Assembly: GCA_029212505.1 (NCBI GenBank)
Contig: JARGOS010000001.1
Location: 124,001 to 188,000 of the forward strand
Direction of reading: 5' to 3'
From: Legionellaceae bacterium
Lineage (GTDB): Bacteria > Pseudomonadota > Gammaproteobacteria > Legionellales > Legionellaceae
Length of the DNA: 64,000 nt
Of the stretch, positions 8,351-16,766 are shown one piece after another (position 1 is the stretch's first letter; each line of letters begins with the position of its first letter). A program made the translations under genes and the position numbers. The notes under the pieces are model-generated. The model ran no database searches. It saw only the letters and a program-made list of their open reading frames with translations, and was not told the origin of the DNA.

Positions 8351-8605
8351 TTAAGCTGTTTTTGTGTTTGTGCTCACGTATTCATCAAGCTGTTTCTGAA
8401 GTGCTTCAACTTTTTCACGGGTACGTGCTAAAACTTTGACCTGAGCATCAAATTCTTCACGTGTGACCACGTCTAATTGCGCAAACCCTGTTTGTAAAAT
8501 GGATTTAAACGTTGCTTGCACATCGGCTTCAAGTGTCTGTAAGCCGGTTGGCATAGCTGCGTATAATTTTGCTGCGATATCATCAAGTTGACTTGGGTTG
8601 AACAT
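8351..8605 (-). CDS. ubiK: UbiK/BMFP accessory factor of ubiquinone biosynthesis
   Basis: An 84-residue protein: an amphipathic helix that binds membrane (starting MFNPSQLDDIAAKLYAAMP) and a C-terminal trimeric coiled coil (VLARTREKVEALQKQLDEY), the two parts of the YqiC/UbiK family. In Escherichia coli UbiK binds UbiJ and the Ubi complex and supports aerobic ubiquinone synthesis. Length and motif order fit the family. It follows the EVE-domain gene by 30 bases and is the last gene before the terminator. Confidence 0.88.
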   Translation of the reverse strand: MFNPSQLDDIAAKLYAAMPTGLQTLEADVQATFKSILQTGFAQLDVVTREEFDAQVKVLARTREKVEALQKQLDEYVSTNTKTA

Positions 8606-8635
8606 GAGTAAAAATCTCCAATAATTATGAATAAA

Positions 8636-9100
8636 TTAGCGTGCGAGGTTTGAAATAAACGTCCATTCATCAGGACTTACGGGTAAAATTGATAAGCGAT
8701 TACCTTTTTGTAGTAAACGCATATCATCAAGCTCAGGATGCGTTTTAAGCGCTGCAAGTGAAATTATCTCTGAAAACTGTTGCTTAAAGCGTACATCTAC
8801 CATAAACCAACGAGGATTCTCGGGTGTGCTTTTCGGATCGGGGTGATCACTTGCCGGATCAAATGCGGTGTTATCAGGGTAAGCCTCGCTGACAATTTCC
8901 ATGGTCCCAACAATGCCGGGTGTCGCACAGCTGGAATGATAAAAAAAGGCTTGGTCGCCAATGGACATGTCATCACGCATAAAATTTCGCGCTTGATAGT
9001 TTCGAATACCATCCCAAGGTGAGGTTTGATCGGGCATATTTTTTAAATCTTCGATGCTAAAGCACGAAGGTTCAGATTTTAAAAGCCAGTAACGGGTCAT
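8636..9100 (-). CDS. EVE domain-containing protein
   Basis: A 154-residue PUA-like EVE-domain protein. Visible motifs are the start YWLLKSEPSCFSIEDL, the pocket segment WDGIRNYQARNFMRDDM, GDQAFFYHSSC and the later WFMVDVRF. The fold binds modified nucleotides in DNA or RNA, and such proteins often sit near folate or RNA-modification genes. ATG 9100 is used, not an upstream in-frame ATG, because the motif starts there and it overlaps the fthC stop by ATGA, showing translational coupling. Confidence 0.9.
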   Translation of the reverse strand: MTRYWLLKSEPSCFSIEDLKNMPDQTSPWDGIRNYQARNFMRDDMSIGDQAFFYHSSCATPGIVGTMEIVSEAYPDNTAFDPASDHPDPKSTPENPRWFMVDVRFKQQFSEIISLAALKTHPELDDMRLLQKGNRLSILPVSPDEWTFISNLAR

Positions 9101-9669
9101 GATGCACTCCAATGAATAGTTTTTTCGGTGACCACGCCGTTCAAAGGGACATCCCAAGGTTCGGGTGGCAAAAAATCATGGTGTTGAAATTCGTAGGCAA
9201 CACCAAGTAAGCACGGTGGTTTTTTATGCTCAAGCGTGCGGTCATAATAACCCGCACCACGGCCAAGGCGCGTGCCGTGGCCATCAAATGCAACCAGCGG
9301 CATGAGCATCAAATCCAGTTTATCAAGTTCGATAGCTTTTGTAGCGAGAGCTTCGGGCTCTGTAATGTTAAATGCATTGGTTTGCTGAGGTGATGTTTGT
9401 GTTGTTGGTACAAAAATAAGCGTTTTTGTTTGCGTGTTCATGACAGGCATATAACAGGTTTTACCGGCGCGTTCGGCAAGCGTCCAAAGAGGATGTAGGT
9501 CGATTTCACCATCAATCGCTTGATAAAGCGCAATATGCCTAGCCTGCTGATAAACCGGAAGGGTTTGAAGGCGTGCGCAGAGCGCCTGTGAGGCTTTTGC
9601 ACGGGCATGCTCAGGCAGCGCTTTGCGCTGAGTTTGGACTGTGTTTCGAATGATTTTTTTATCTATCAC
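9097..9669 (-). CDS. fthC: 5-formyltetrahydrofolate cyclo-ligase
   Basis: A 190-residue enzyme making 5,10-methenyl-THF from 5-formyl-THF with ATP. Motifs seen: the N-terminal KKIIRNTVQTQRKAL basic helix, the IALYQAIDGEIDLHPL stretch, and the signature GTRLGRGAGYYDRTL phosphate/ATP loop. First gene of the minus-strand fthC-EVE-ubiK operon. In many gammaproteobacteria 6S RNA lies upstream of this gene; here only about 140 bases separate it from icmT, and no 6S-like fold was noticed. Confidence 0.92.
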   Translation of the reverse strand: MIDKKIIRNTVQTQRKALPEHARAKASQALCARLQTLPVYQQARHIALYQAIDGEIDLHPLWTLAERAGKTCYMPVMNTQTKTLIFVPTTQTSPQQTNAFNITEPEALATKAIELDKLDLMLMPLVAFDGHGTRLGRGAGYYDRTLEHKKPPCLLGVAYEFQHHDFLPPEPWDVPLNGVVTEKTIHWSAS

Positions 9670-9811
9670 GGTGTTATCGTAGCTAATTAATCTATTGAAT
9701 GTGCGTGATTATGGCGTGGATGCAGACGAACATCAAATATCTCGCATTGCATTCGATGCGGTCTTCGGTATACTTTTAAGTCTGATTGAGATAATCAAAA
9801 GCGAGGCCATG

Positions 9812-10072
9812 ATGGCATATGATTTTCCTCCTGGGACGCATTGGCGAGATTCGGCGAGGAGCCCACGTTTTTTTATTGTTGATGCTCGTGCAGCGTTTCC
9901 TATTTTTTTCTTTTTGATGCATATTCGTGTGTGGACCGGTATTCTCGTGTTGATTTCAGCGGTTTTTTTTGGCGTACTCGAGCGTTATGGTTTTAGTCTG
10001 CCGGTATTTTTTCGTTGGATACGCACGTTTTTTGCAGGCTATATTAAATCATCTCGACCATGGTGGACGTAA
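9812..10072 (+). CDS. icmT: Dot/Icm type IVB secretion protein IcmT (DotS)
   Basis: An 86-residue inner-membrane protein, the same length as IcmT of Legionella pneumophila. The HWRDSARSPRFFIVDARAAFP block and the hydrophobic hairpin that follows are the family signature. ATG 9812 is chosen because GAGG lies 5 bases upstream and the preceding in-frame extension has no family resemblance; ATG 9809 is an alternative. It opens the Dot/Icm locus divergently from fthC, and the icmS ATG follows its stop after one base. Confidence 0.93.
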   Translation: MAYDFPPGTHWRDSARSPRFFIVDARAAFPIFFFLMHIRVWTGILVLISAVFFGVLERYGFSLPVFFRWIRTFFAGYIKSSRPWWT

Positions 10073-10073
10073 T

Positions 10074-10418
10074 ATGTCACTTGAAATTTCTAAAGGTATG
10101 GTGTTGGTTGCTTCAAAAATGAAAGCTCATTTCTTTTTGAATAATCATCCGATTAAGCATGAAGATGTGTTTTCGGCTACAGGACTTTTGCCCGCAATTG
10201 TTCGCCGTGCAGATCAACTCGCTTCGTTGTGTTTGGGCTACGGTCTTGGCGCGTCGTTTGAAGACGCGGAAGATGCCTTGCTTGGCACACGTGTATTATT
10301 TGATGAAGTCACGCCTAATGCCCTGCGGTTGCTTTGCATGACGGATGTGCTGCATGAACTTGTGCAAGGTGGCCCGAGCAAAGATCACACCCCGCTGGAT
10401 GAATTGATGTATGATTAA
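10074..10418 (+). CDS. icmS: Dot/Icm chaperone IcmS
   Basis: A 114-residue acidic adaptor, identical in length to Legionella IcmS. With IcmW and LvgA it delivers effectors to the DotL coupling protein. It is recognised by the start MSLEISKGMVLVASKMKAHF, the LLPAIVRRADQLASLCLGYGLGASFEDAEDALLG core and strict synteny with icmT. Coupled to icmT with a one-base gap. A 146-base gap follows that holds the promoter-like region for the next gene. Confidence 0.95.
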   Translation: MSLEISKGMVLVASKMKAHFFLNNHPIKHEDVFSATGLLPAIVRRADQLASLCLGYGLGASFEDAEDALLGTRVLFDEVTPNALRLLCMTDVLHELVQGGPSKDHTPLDELMYD

Positions 10419-10476
10419 GCCGGATTAGTTTATATTTGTATAAAGATATGTAAAGAATTCGAAAAGAGATGCCTTT

Positions 10477-10515
10477 TTAAGCTTCTTTTAAGCTATCTTT
10501 TGTACGCTTAATATT
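10477..10515 (+). promoter_or_regulatory. PmrA-like box plus -10 upstream of the icmR-position gene
   Basis: Two TTAAG half-sites (10477-10481 and 10488-10492) are spaced one helical turn apart. On the other strand they read CTTAA-N6-CTTAA, like the PmrA response-regulator box. Sixteen bases downstream is a near-consensus -10 (TAATAT, 10509-10514) within CTTAATATT. PmrA control of Dot/Icm genes is known in Legionella and Coxiella; assignment here is inference. Confidence 0.45.
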
Positions 10516-10564
10516 ATGCATTGCTCTTTGTTTGAGCGTGCTGCTTTTAATAGGGGCTGTAGGT

Positions 10565-10828
10565 ATGATGTTTTTTGGGAATCCTAAAGAATTAGGCGAG
10601 ACGGTTGATCGGAGTGATGTTCTAGTCATTTTAGATGTATTAGCCAAAGTACAAGCACCTCTTCAGACGTTGTGTGACTCGCCTCGTGAAAGTGAACAGA
10701 ATGATAAAGCGCTCGCTATGCTTAAAGAGGCTGAGGATCGTATTTCTGATGTGATCAATCCTGAATTAACAGCTGAAAATACAGATGATGCAGAGATTGA
10801 ATCATCTGCTCCAACACGAAGCATGTAA
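10565..10828 (+). CDS. Putative IcmR functional homologue (FIR)
   Basis: An 87-residue protein between icmS and icmQ, exactly where Legionella has icmR and other Legionellales have hypervariable FIR genes, whose products chaperone the pore-forming IcmQ. No IcmR sequence similarity is visible, as expected for FIRs. The N-terminal half has an amphipathic helix (DRSDVLVILDVLAKVQAPLQTL) suited to pairing with IcmQ, and the tail is acidic and Ser/Thr-rich. Start ATG 10565 or 10568, both before MFFGNPKEL; an upstream GTG extension lacks support. Function is inferred from position. Confidence 0.65.
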   Translation: MMFFGNPKELGETVDRSDVLVILDVLAKVQAPLQTLCDSPRESEQNDKALAMLKEAEDRISDVINPELTAENTDDAEIESSAPTRSM

Positions 10829-10875
10829 CGGTGCTATAATTTATATATCACCCGTTCTTCGCTGGCTTATTTTCT

Positions 10876-11472
10876 ATGAAAAAAAATAAATTATCAGAAA
10901 AGCAAGTTCACACGGTGCTGGATGCACTGCGCGAATTATTGGAGCAGGGGCCTTGGAATAATTCTGCTTTTTTACGTGTGCTCGGAAAAAAAATACAAAA
11001 AAGTCATGATGATTTTGCTGAGCGTGCGGGGCGTGCCGCGCAAACTGAGAACCATCAAACAACACAGCATAAAAAAATCCAAGCACCGTCTGAGACGCAA
11101 CAAGAAGTTTTTATTGCGCTTTATGCTTCAGATGGTGGGAAGCTCGAGTCTTGGGAAAAGATTTTGGCTAATCTTCCACAGCAGGCGGTATCAAGGCCTG
11201 TTTATGCCGATCAAAAAGCCATCGAAAAAGCATTCAAAGAAAGGCGCAATCATCTCAATGAAGCTTATGTTGCAATTTATATTATGCGTGATTTTATTTT
11301 ACCAACGCCGATGGATAAAACACCGAAAGATCGCTTTGGAACTGAGCTTTTGACCTTAAAAAATAAAGCATTAGCATTGGATAATATCATGCGTTTTGTT
11401 CATGCCAGTGGTGAGTATCAGTACAAAAAAGGACGGTTGATTAAAATGCCGGATGCGAATTCTGCAGGATAG
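10876..11472 (+). CDS. icmQ: Dot/Icm protein IcmQ
   Basis: A 198-residue protein near the 191 of Legionella IcmQ, which inserts into membranes and has a C-terminal fold related to NAD-binding ADP-ribosyltransferases. The N-terminal helix region (VHTVLDALRELLEQGPWNNSAFLRVLGKKI) and the C-terminal YVAIYIMRDFILP ... GTELLTLKNKALALDNIMRFVHASG ... YKKGRLIKM follow the family. It lies 47 bases after the FIR gene, its expected partner. Confidence 0.93.
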   Translation: MKKNKLSEKQVHTVLDALRELLEQGPWNNSAFLRVLGKKIQKSHDDFAERAGRAAQTENHQTTQHKKIQAPSETQQEVFIALYASDGGKLESWEKILANLPQQAVSRPVYADQKAIEKAFKERRNHLNEAYVAIYIMRDFILPTPMDKTPKDRFGTELLTLKNKALALDNIMRFVHASGEYQYKKGRLIKMPDANSAG

Positions 11473-11544
11473 TCGCATCTCGACAAAAGTGAGTATATAC
11501 TAAATTTATTATATGGATTCATAACTCAACATAAGGGCAAACGC

Positions 11545-12678
11545 ATGGCCCAACAACAACAATCAGGTGGTGGTGATAATTCTTTAGCGCCGGTTTGGAT
11601 TACCCTCCTACTGTTTCTTACAGCCTATTTTATTTGGTATGTTGCACATCAGTATATCGTTGCCGCTGTGTTTGCGGTGAATCTTGTGCAAGCGAAGCTG
11701 GTTCATCTTGTTTTAGGTGGCACAGCGTTGGTCGACGAAATTGATTTGATGCAAACGGTTGATCCAGCTTATGTTAAATGGAGTGACTTGGTTGAAATCA
11801 TGAGTCGCGTGGGTGCTTACATGCGCTACCCTTATGCTGTAGTTTTGTTTGGATTTGCCGTCATACTTTATCGCTCAAATACCGCATTACGCTATCGAAA
11901 AACTTACAGCATGAAATCGCTGCGTGAGCAAGAGCAACAAAATTGGCCATGCATTACGCCCGTTGTTAAAGCACTCGATCTTGTCAGTACCGATATTAAT
12001 ACAGGGCCTTGGGCCATGGCCTTAACCCCGGTTGAATTTGCTTGGAAGCATAAATTATTGAAGCTGGAAGATCCTTTGATTGACGCACCCCTTCCTGGCA
12101 TGGAACTCACGGCCGGGATACGGCGTGGTGATGCGAAGCGCATTTTTACATTACAATTAGGCGCTGCATGGGAAGGGTTTGATCGGTGTCAACCGCATGT
12201 CAAAGCGCTGGCGGCTGTTTTTATGGCGCGCATGTGTCGTGATCGCGCGGCAGCATCAGCGATTTTAAGTGTACTTGATACAACCAGTACGGCAGGTAAG
12301 CCGGACTATTCTGTCGCTACGCCGACGTTTGAAAAATATAAAAATTCAGAACTCGTGCAAGAAGTTGTGGCACGTCATGCCTATGTTTTAACCGTGATGG
12401 CGGCGCTTATTATGGCGGCTCGTAATGATGGTGTTGTGCCTACCTCTGAATTTTTATGGCTTAAGTTAGTGGATAGGCGTTTGTGGTACATGTTGAACAG
12501 TGCAGGAAGACAAACACCGTATTCAGAAGTGGGGGGCGCTTTTGCGCATTGGCGTGCGGAGCAGGTGATGAAGCGACGTTCGCTCACACCGATGATTGAT
12601 GAAGCAATCAAAGCACTCGATGTCGCCGTCAAAGAAGTTAAATTGTCACCGAAAGAATTTCAAGGACTGGAAGCATGA
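11545..12678 (+). CDS. icmP: Dot/Icm coupling-complex protein DotM
   Basis: A 377-residue inner-membrane protein of the type IV coupling complex, recruiting acidic glutamate-rich effectors to DotL. Two N-terminal membrane segments (about residues 17-45 and 90-112) precede a cytosolic domain with the family stretches NTGPWAMALTPVEFAWKHKLL and LWYMLNSAGRQTPYSEVGGAFAHWRAE. Legionella DotM is of the same size. Its stop overlaps the dotL start by ATGA. A possible -10 (TATACT) lies before it near 11503. Confidence 0.95.
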   Translation: MAQQQQSGGGDNSLAPVWITLLLFLTAYFIWYVAHQYIVAAVFAVNLVQAKLVHLVLGGTALVDEIDLMQTVDPAYVKWSDLVEIMSRVGAYMRYPYAVVLFGFAVILYRSNTALRYRKTYSMKSLREQEQQNWPCITPVVKALDLVSTDINTGPWAMALTPVEFAWKHKLLKLEDPLIDAPLPGMELTAGIRRGDAKRIFTLQLGAAWEGFDRCQPHVKALAAVFMARMCRDRAAASAILSVLDTTSTAGKPDYSVATPTFEKYKNSELVQEVVARHAYVLTVMAALIMAARNDGVVPTSEFLWLKLVDRRLWYMLNSAGRQTPYSEVGGAFAHWRAEQVMKRRSLTPMIDEAIKALDVAVKEVKLSPKEFQGLEA

Positions 12679-15008
12679 GAGGGGTTGAAGCACGTCATGA
12701 AATGGATCCGACCCTACTGTTACGGGATACGCGAACCTTAAGCCAGCGAATTAAAGACTTTTTTGCTGATTCGGTTAATGTCACGGCTTTGATTTGTGGT
12801 ATTGCCATTGTCAGTTATGCGGTACCCGAAATCGCGCTGTTGGGTTTGATTTTGGGTGGCCTTGCCGGTTGGTATACCTTAACGCGTAAGCAAGTGTTGC
12901 CGTTTCGCATGCCCATGGTTGCGGGTGTTAAAGATTATAATGATTTAATTCCCGGCATCAAAAAGCCGAATACTTCTCGAGGCATTACTTTTTTTGGTAA
13001 TGATAATAAAACCAGTGAAGAATTATGGTTTGCCAATGATGACATGCGAACCCATGCTTTAATTTTTGGCTCAACCGGGAGTGGTAAAACCGAAGCCCTG
13101 GTTTCGATTGCTTACAATGCCTTGGTGCAAGGCAGTGGTTTTATTTATGTGGATGGAAAAGGGGATAACTCGCTTTACGCGAAAGTCTTTTCGATGGTGC
13201 GTAGCATGGGTCGAGAAGATGATTTGCTCCTCATTAATTTCATGACGGGTGCACGCGATATTATTGGTCCTCAAGAAAAGCGCTTGTCCAATACGTTGAA
13301 TCCATTTTGCCAAGGTTCGTCGAGTATGTTAACGCAGTTGGTGGTTAACTTGATGGGTAGCTCAGGTCAGGGTGATGGCGATATGTGGAAAGGCCGAGCC
13401 ATTGCGTTTGTTGAAGCGCTCATGCGTTTATTGGTTTATATGCGTGATGAAGGTGCGATTTTACTCGATGCCAACAGTATTCGTAATTATTTTGATTTGC
13501 AGCGCTTAGAATCGATTGTGATTGATAAAGTCTTTCCACGTGATGATCAAGAGAGTGTGAATATTGAATCGATTCCAAAGCTTGTGACCGATCCGCTTCG
13601 TAACTATTTGAAAACACTGCCGGGGTATAATCCGGAAAAAAAAGGTAAGCAAGTTTCTCAAGTGCTGGAGCAACATGGATTTATCACGATGCAGCTTGTG
13701 CGAAGTTTTTCATCGTTGGCGGATACGTATGGGCATATTATTCGAACGAACTTAGCTGAAGTGGATTTTAAAGATGTGATCTTAAATCGCCGTGTGCTTG
13801 TCGTGCTTTTGCCCGCGCTCGAAAAATCACCGGATGAGTTAGCGAACTTGGGCAAAGTGATTGTCGCTTCGTTGAAAGCGATGATGGCGGCAGGTTTAGG
13901 TGAAGATGTTGAGGGTGATTATCGTGATGTGATTGAGCGTAAACCCACCAATGCGCCCACGCCTTATATGTGTATTTTAGATGAGTACGGTTATTACGCG
14001 GTAGAAGGTTTTGCCGTGGTGCCAGCACAGGCACGTTCATTGGGTTTTTCGGCCATTTTTGCCGGTCAGGATTTACCGGCCTTTCAAAAATCATCAAAAG
14101 AAGAAGCGGCTTCGATTGGAGCCAATACGAATATTAAGATTTGTATGAAACTTGAAGATCCGACGGAAACCTGGGATTTCTTCACAAAAACAGCGGGTGA
14201 AGCTTATGTAACAAAAGTGGATGCTTTTCAGACGGAAGAAAGCGGTATCGCCAATACGTATAAAGACACCAAGAGCTCTTCTTTTGAGCGCCGTGCACGT
14301 GTTGATTTGCTCGATCTCAAAGAGCAGACTGAGGGTGAAGCACACATCTTTTTTAAATCAAAAATTGTTCGAGCACGTATGTTTTATGCGAATCCCAAGC
14401 CTGTTTCACGTTTAAAAGTGAATCAATTTTTAAAAGTAGAACCGCCTCCCGATGTGTATTTGAATAAACTCATGAGCCAAGCGAAGAGTTTTCAAGAGGC
14501 GTTGGCACGCGATGATTTAACCATACGTGCTGCACTTAAAGATGATGAGGTGCCTCAAATAGCGCACTATTTGCGTGAAACTGAGGCTGCTGATCCGATG
14601 GAGCGAGGGGTTGCAGCGTTGCTTGCCTTTCATAAACGTAATGAACCTGAAGAAGTCGAGGCATTGTTTGATGAGACGCCTCCAGAAAATATCACCATCT
14701 TCAGTGAGCTGCGCGAAGCTCCAGAAGGCAGTCCTGCAGTTAAATCATCTGATGTTGAGATGTTTTCAAAAGCATTATTGCCGATTCAAGAAGCGCGTGA
14801 TTATTTGATGACTATTGGTCGCTTGTGTGGTGATAAAGATAAATTAGCCGGTGCCGTTGCCAACGAAATCGTGAAAGATCTTCAAATGGCGACCGCGTAC
14901 CCACCTGAACGTCGTGTGCTCATGGAGCCGGATGCGCTCGCGGACTCGGTGAAAGCTTTAGTTAAGCGTATCGATGAGACACGTAACGCTGGAGGCAAAG
15001 GCAAATAA
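12675..15008 (+). CDS. icmO: Dot/Icm type IV coupling protein ATPase DotL
   Basis: A 777-residue FtsK/TraD-like ATPase that receives substrates for export. Two N-terminal membrane segments, Walker A GSTGSGKTEALV at about residues 137-148, and Walker B near CILDEYGYYAVEG. The C-terminal tail, which in Legionella binds IcmS/IcmW/LvgA and DotN, is present (to RIDETRNAGGKGK). Length matches the Legionella protein (783). Translationally coupled to dotM. Confidence 0.96.
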   Translation: MRGVEARHEMDPTLLLRDTRTLSQRIKDFFADSVNVTALICGIAIVSYAVPEIALLGLILGGLAGWYTLTRKQVLPFRMPMVAGVKDYNDLIPGIKKPNTSRGITFFGNDNKTSEELWFANDDMRTHALIFGSTGSGKTEALVSIAYNALVQGSGFIYVDGKGDNSLYAKVFSMVRSMGREDDLLLINFMTGARDIIGPQEKRLSNTLNPFCQGSSSMLTQLVVNLMGSSGQGDGDMWKGRAIAFVEALMRLLVYMRDEGAILLDANSIRNYFDLQRLESIVIDKVFPRDDQESVNIESIPKLVTDPLRNYLKTLPGYNPEKKGKQVSQVLEQHGFITMQLVRSFSSLADTYGHIIRTNLAEVDFKDVILNRRVLVVLLPALEKSPDELANLGKVIVASLKAMMAAGLGEDVEGDYRDVIERKPTNAPTPYMCILDEYGYYAVEGFAVVPAQARSLGFSAIFAGQDLPAFQKSSKEEAASIGANTNIKICMKLEDPTETWDFFTKTAGEAYVTKVDAFQTEESGIANTYKDTKSSSFERRARVDLLDLKEQTEGEAHIFFKSKIVRARMFYANPKPVSRLKVNQFLKVEPPPDVYLNKLMSQAKSFQEALARDDLTIRAALKDDEVPQIAHYLRETEAADPMERGVAALLAFHKRNEPEEVEALFDETPPENITIFSELREAPEGSPAVKSSDVEMFSKALLPIQEARDYLMTIGRLCGDKDKLAGAVANEIVKDLQMATAYPPERRVLMEPDALADSVKALVKRIDETRNAGGKGK

Positions 15009-15016
15009 AATATGAG

Positions 15017-15132
15017 CTTGACCGCCGTTCCGACCGGCCGACGCTCCGCGGCTCGTCCGCGGAGTCTAGAATGAATCTACACTGGATCCCGCGAACAAGT
15101 CGCGGGACGTAATGGACGGAACGGTGGTCAAG
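15017..15132. repeat. Two-hairpin palindromic element with terminal inverted repeats
   Basis: Sixteen-base ends (15017-15032 and 15117-15132) are inverted copies with one mismatch. Inside are two perfect hairpins, each with an 8-bp stem and 5-base loop: 15044-15064 (CTCCGCGG stem) and 15087-15107 (TCCCGCGA stem, loop ACAAG). The same plan recurs at 41077-41146, so this is a dispersed, probably non-autonomous repeat between dotL and dotK. Confidence 0.75.
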
Positions 15133-15220
15133 GCCTAAAATATCAAGCTTAGAACTTGTCTCTTGATGTGTTCTGTGTTGTTATGATAGCTATATAAAAA
15201 TCAAGTAAGGGTTTGAATTC

Positions 15221-15796
15221 GTGTTGAGTCGATTGTTTGCTGATCTGCGTGCGATGCAAGTTATGAAAGCAAGCCTTGTTGCTGTTTTCGTATGCCTTGT
15301 TGCATGTCGGTCCAATCTGCCGCCAAGCTTAATTCAGAATGAACCTCAATTGCCAAATCAAGTTGCTTTAGGGGATGCCCAAATCATCGCTTTGGAACAA
15401 CGTTTACAACAGCAAGGTGTGCAAATTATTTCAATCGGGCAAGACAATTTATTAAGCATTCCAGCCAAATCATTGTTTGCAGACCAATCGCCTCGCTTGA
15501 TACGAGAATCGTATATGCAACTGAATGAAATTGCGTGTTATTTGCGTCAATTTCGAATGGTTGGGCTCAATGTCGCAGCGTTTACCAGTCCCTATGTTTC
15601 ATCAAAACGAGAACATGCGCTTTCGTTAGCAAGGGCGCAGGCGGTCGCAAATTATTTGTGGTCACAAGGTGTTGATTCCCGTCTGCTCTTTACACAAGGG
15701 ATGGGGAGTGATAAACCTATTGTAACAAAAGCGCGTGCAAGTGATAAATCACCCAATGCTCGTGTAGAAATTACGTTTAGACGAACGATTGTTTGA
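15221..15796 (+). CDS. dotK: Dot/Icm OmpA-like lipoprotein DotK
   Basis: A 191-residue lipoprotein with an OmpA-type peptidoglycan-binding domain. The signal peptide ends in the lipobox CLVAC; the OmpA core contains SYMQLNEIACYLRQF, ALSLARAQAVANYLWSQGVDSRLLFTQGMGSDKPI and the terminal NARVEITFR. In Legionella, DotK (LphA) belongs to the outer-membrane core complex and lies between icmO and icmM, as here. GTG 15221 has an upstream TAAGG; ATG 15263 would give a more ordinary signal peptide and is an equal alternative. Confidence 0.85.
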   Translation: MLSRLFADLRAMQVMKASLVAVFVCLVACRSNLPPSLIQNEPQLPNQVALGDAQIIALEQRLQQQGVQIISIGQDNLLSIPAKSLFADQSPRLIRESYMQLNEIACYLRQFRMVGLNVAAFTSPYVSSKREHALSLARAQAVANYLWSQGVDSRLLFTQGMGSDKPIVTKARASDKSPNARVEITFRRTIV

Positions 15797-15818
15797 TGGA
15801 TAGTGTGTAGGAGTCAGC

Positions 15819-16106
15819 ATGCGGCGACAGGTGTGGCGTAACATAAGACGAACCAAAAGTTTTTATACGACAACCTTTCGGTTTTCAGGAAGCGCACTGC
15901 TTTTTTCGTTAGCGATAAATGTGGTGTTAGGCGTGGTTATTTGGCAGACTTATTTATATCAGCCAAAGCGTCATTTTTATATCACCAACGGTATGGTTCC
16001 ACCGACCGAGGTGATTCCGCTGGATGAGCGCAACATGAGCTCGGTTCCGTTGCTGGGGAATGATCCGGATGCGGTTGCAGATGAAAAAATATTAAATGTT
16101 GGATAA
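15819..16106 (+). CDS. icmM: Dot/Icm protein DotJ
   Basis: A 95-residue single-span inner-membrane protein (membrane segment around FSGSALLFSLAINVVLGVVIWQTYL), nearly the same length as Legionella DotJ/IcmM (94). It is related to the N-terminal part of DotI and forms a heterocomplex with it. The short periplasmic tail contains HFYITNGMVPPTEVIPLDE, similar to the start of the DotI periplasmic region. Order dotK-dotJ-dotI supports the call. Confidence 0.9.
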   Translation: MRRQVWRNIRRTKSFYTTTFRFSGSALLFSLAINVVLGVVIWQTYLYQPKRHFYITNGMVPPTEVIPLDERNMSSVPLLGNDPDAVADEKILNVG

Positions 16107-16121
16107 TTAAGAGGGGACGCC

Positions 16122-16766
16122 ATGGCAAACGATGCCTTGACCGCGGTGACATTAAGAAACGATTTTTATCGTGATGGACAACGAAAAATGATGGTGATCT
16201 TATTGCTGTCGTTTATTTCAAACGTCCTGATGGCTTCGCTGTTGGCGTATTTATTAACGCATCCCCCAGCACCTAAATATTTTGCAACCAGCATCAATGG
16301 TCGTATTACGCCGTTATTTGCTTTGAACGAACCTAATCAGTCAGATTCTGCCGTCTTGCAATGGGCTAATCAGGCTGCCGTCGCAGCGTTTACCTATAAT
16401 TTTGTGAATTATCGAACCGAGCTTCAAGCGTCATCTGGGTTTTTTACATCGGAAGGTTGGACCCAGTTTTTAACCGCATTAGAAGATTCAAATAATCTTG
16501 ATGCAGTGCGTGCAAAAAAATTAATTGTTTCTGCTGTTGCAACCAGTGCACCGATTATTCTTCAAAAAGGTGTGCTCAATGGACGTTATTCTTGGCGGGT
16601 TCAAATGCCGATGTTAGTAACCTATCAAAGTGCGAGTGAATTTTCACAACAGCGAAATGTGGTTACTATTTTGATTTCGCGTATATCTACCCTGAATTCA
16701 CCACGCGGTATTGGTATTGCTCAGTTTGTGGTGGGACCTGAAGCGTCTGGAGCCGGTGCGCGATGA
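16122..16766 (+). CDS. icmL: Dot/Icm protein DotI
   Basis: A 214-residue inner-membrane protein with one membrane span (MMVILLLSFISNVLMASLLAYLL) and a periplasmic NTF2/VirB8-like domain, the family fold. Conserved stretches are ATSINGRITPLFALNEPN, FTYNFVNYRTELQ, FFTSEGW and WRVQMPMLVTYQS. DotI joins DotJ in a complex homologous to TraM of conjugation systems. Legionella DotI is 212 residues. The stop overlaps the dotH start by ATGA. Confidence 0.95.
   Translation: MANDALTAVTLRNDFYRDGQRKMMVILLLSFISNVLMASLLAYLLTHPPAPKYFATSINGRITPLFALNEPNQSDSAVLQWANQAAVAAFTYNFVNYRTELQASSGFFTSEGWTQFLTALEDSNNLDAVRAKKLIVSAVATSAPIILQKGVLNGRYSWRVQMPMLVTYQSASEFSQQRNVVTILISRISTLNSPRGIGIAQFVVGPEASGAGAR

Noticed and set aside
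9670..9811. 6S RNA (ssrS), often upstream of fthC
   Set aside because: Too short for the 180-base RNA and no central-bubble hairpin visible.
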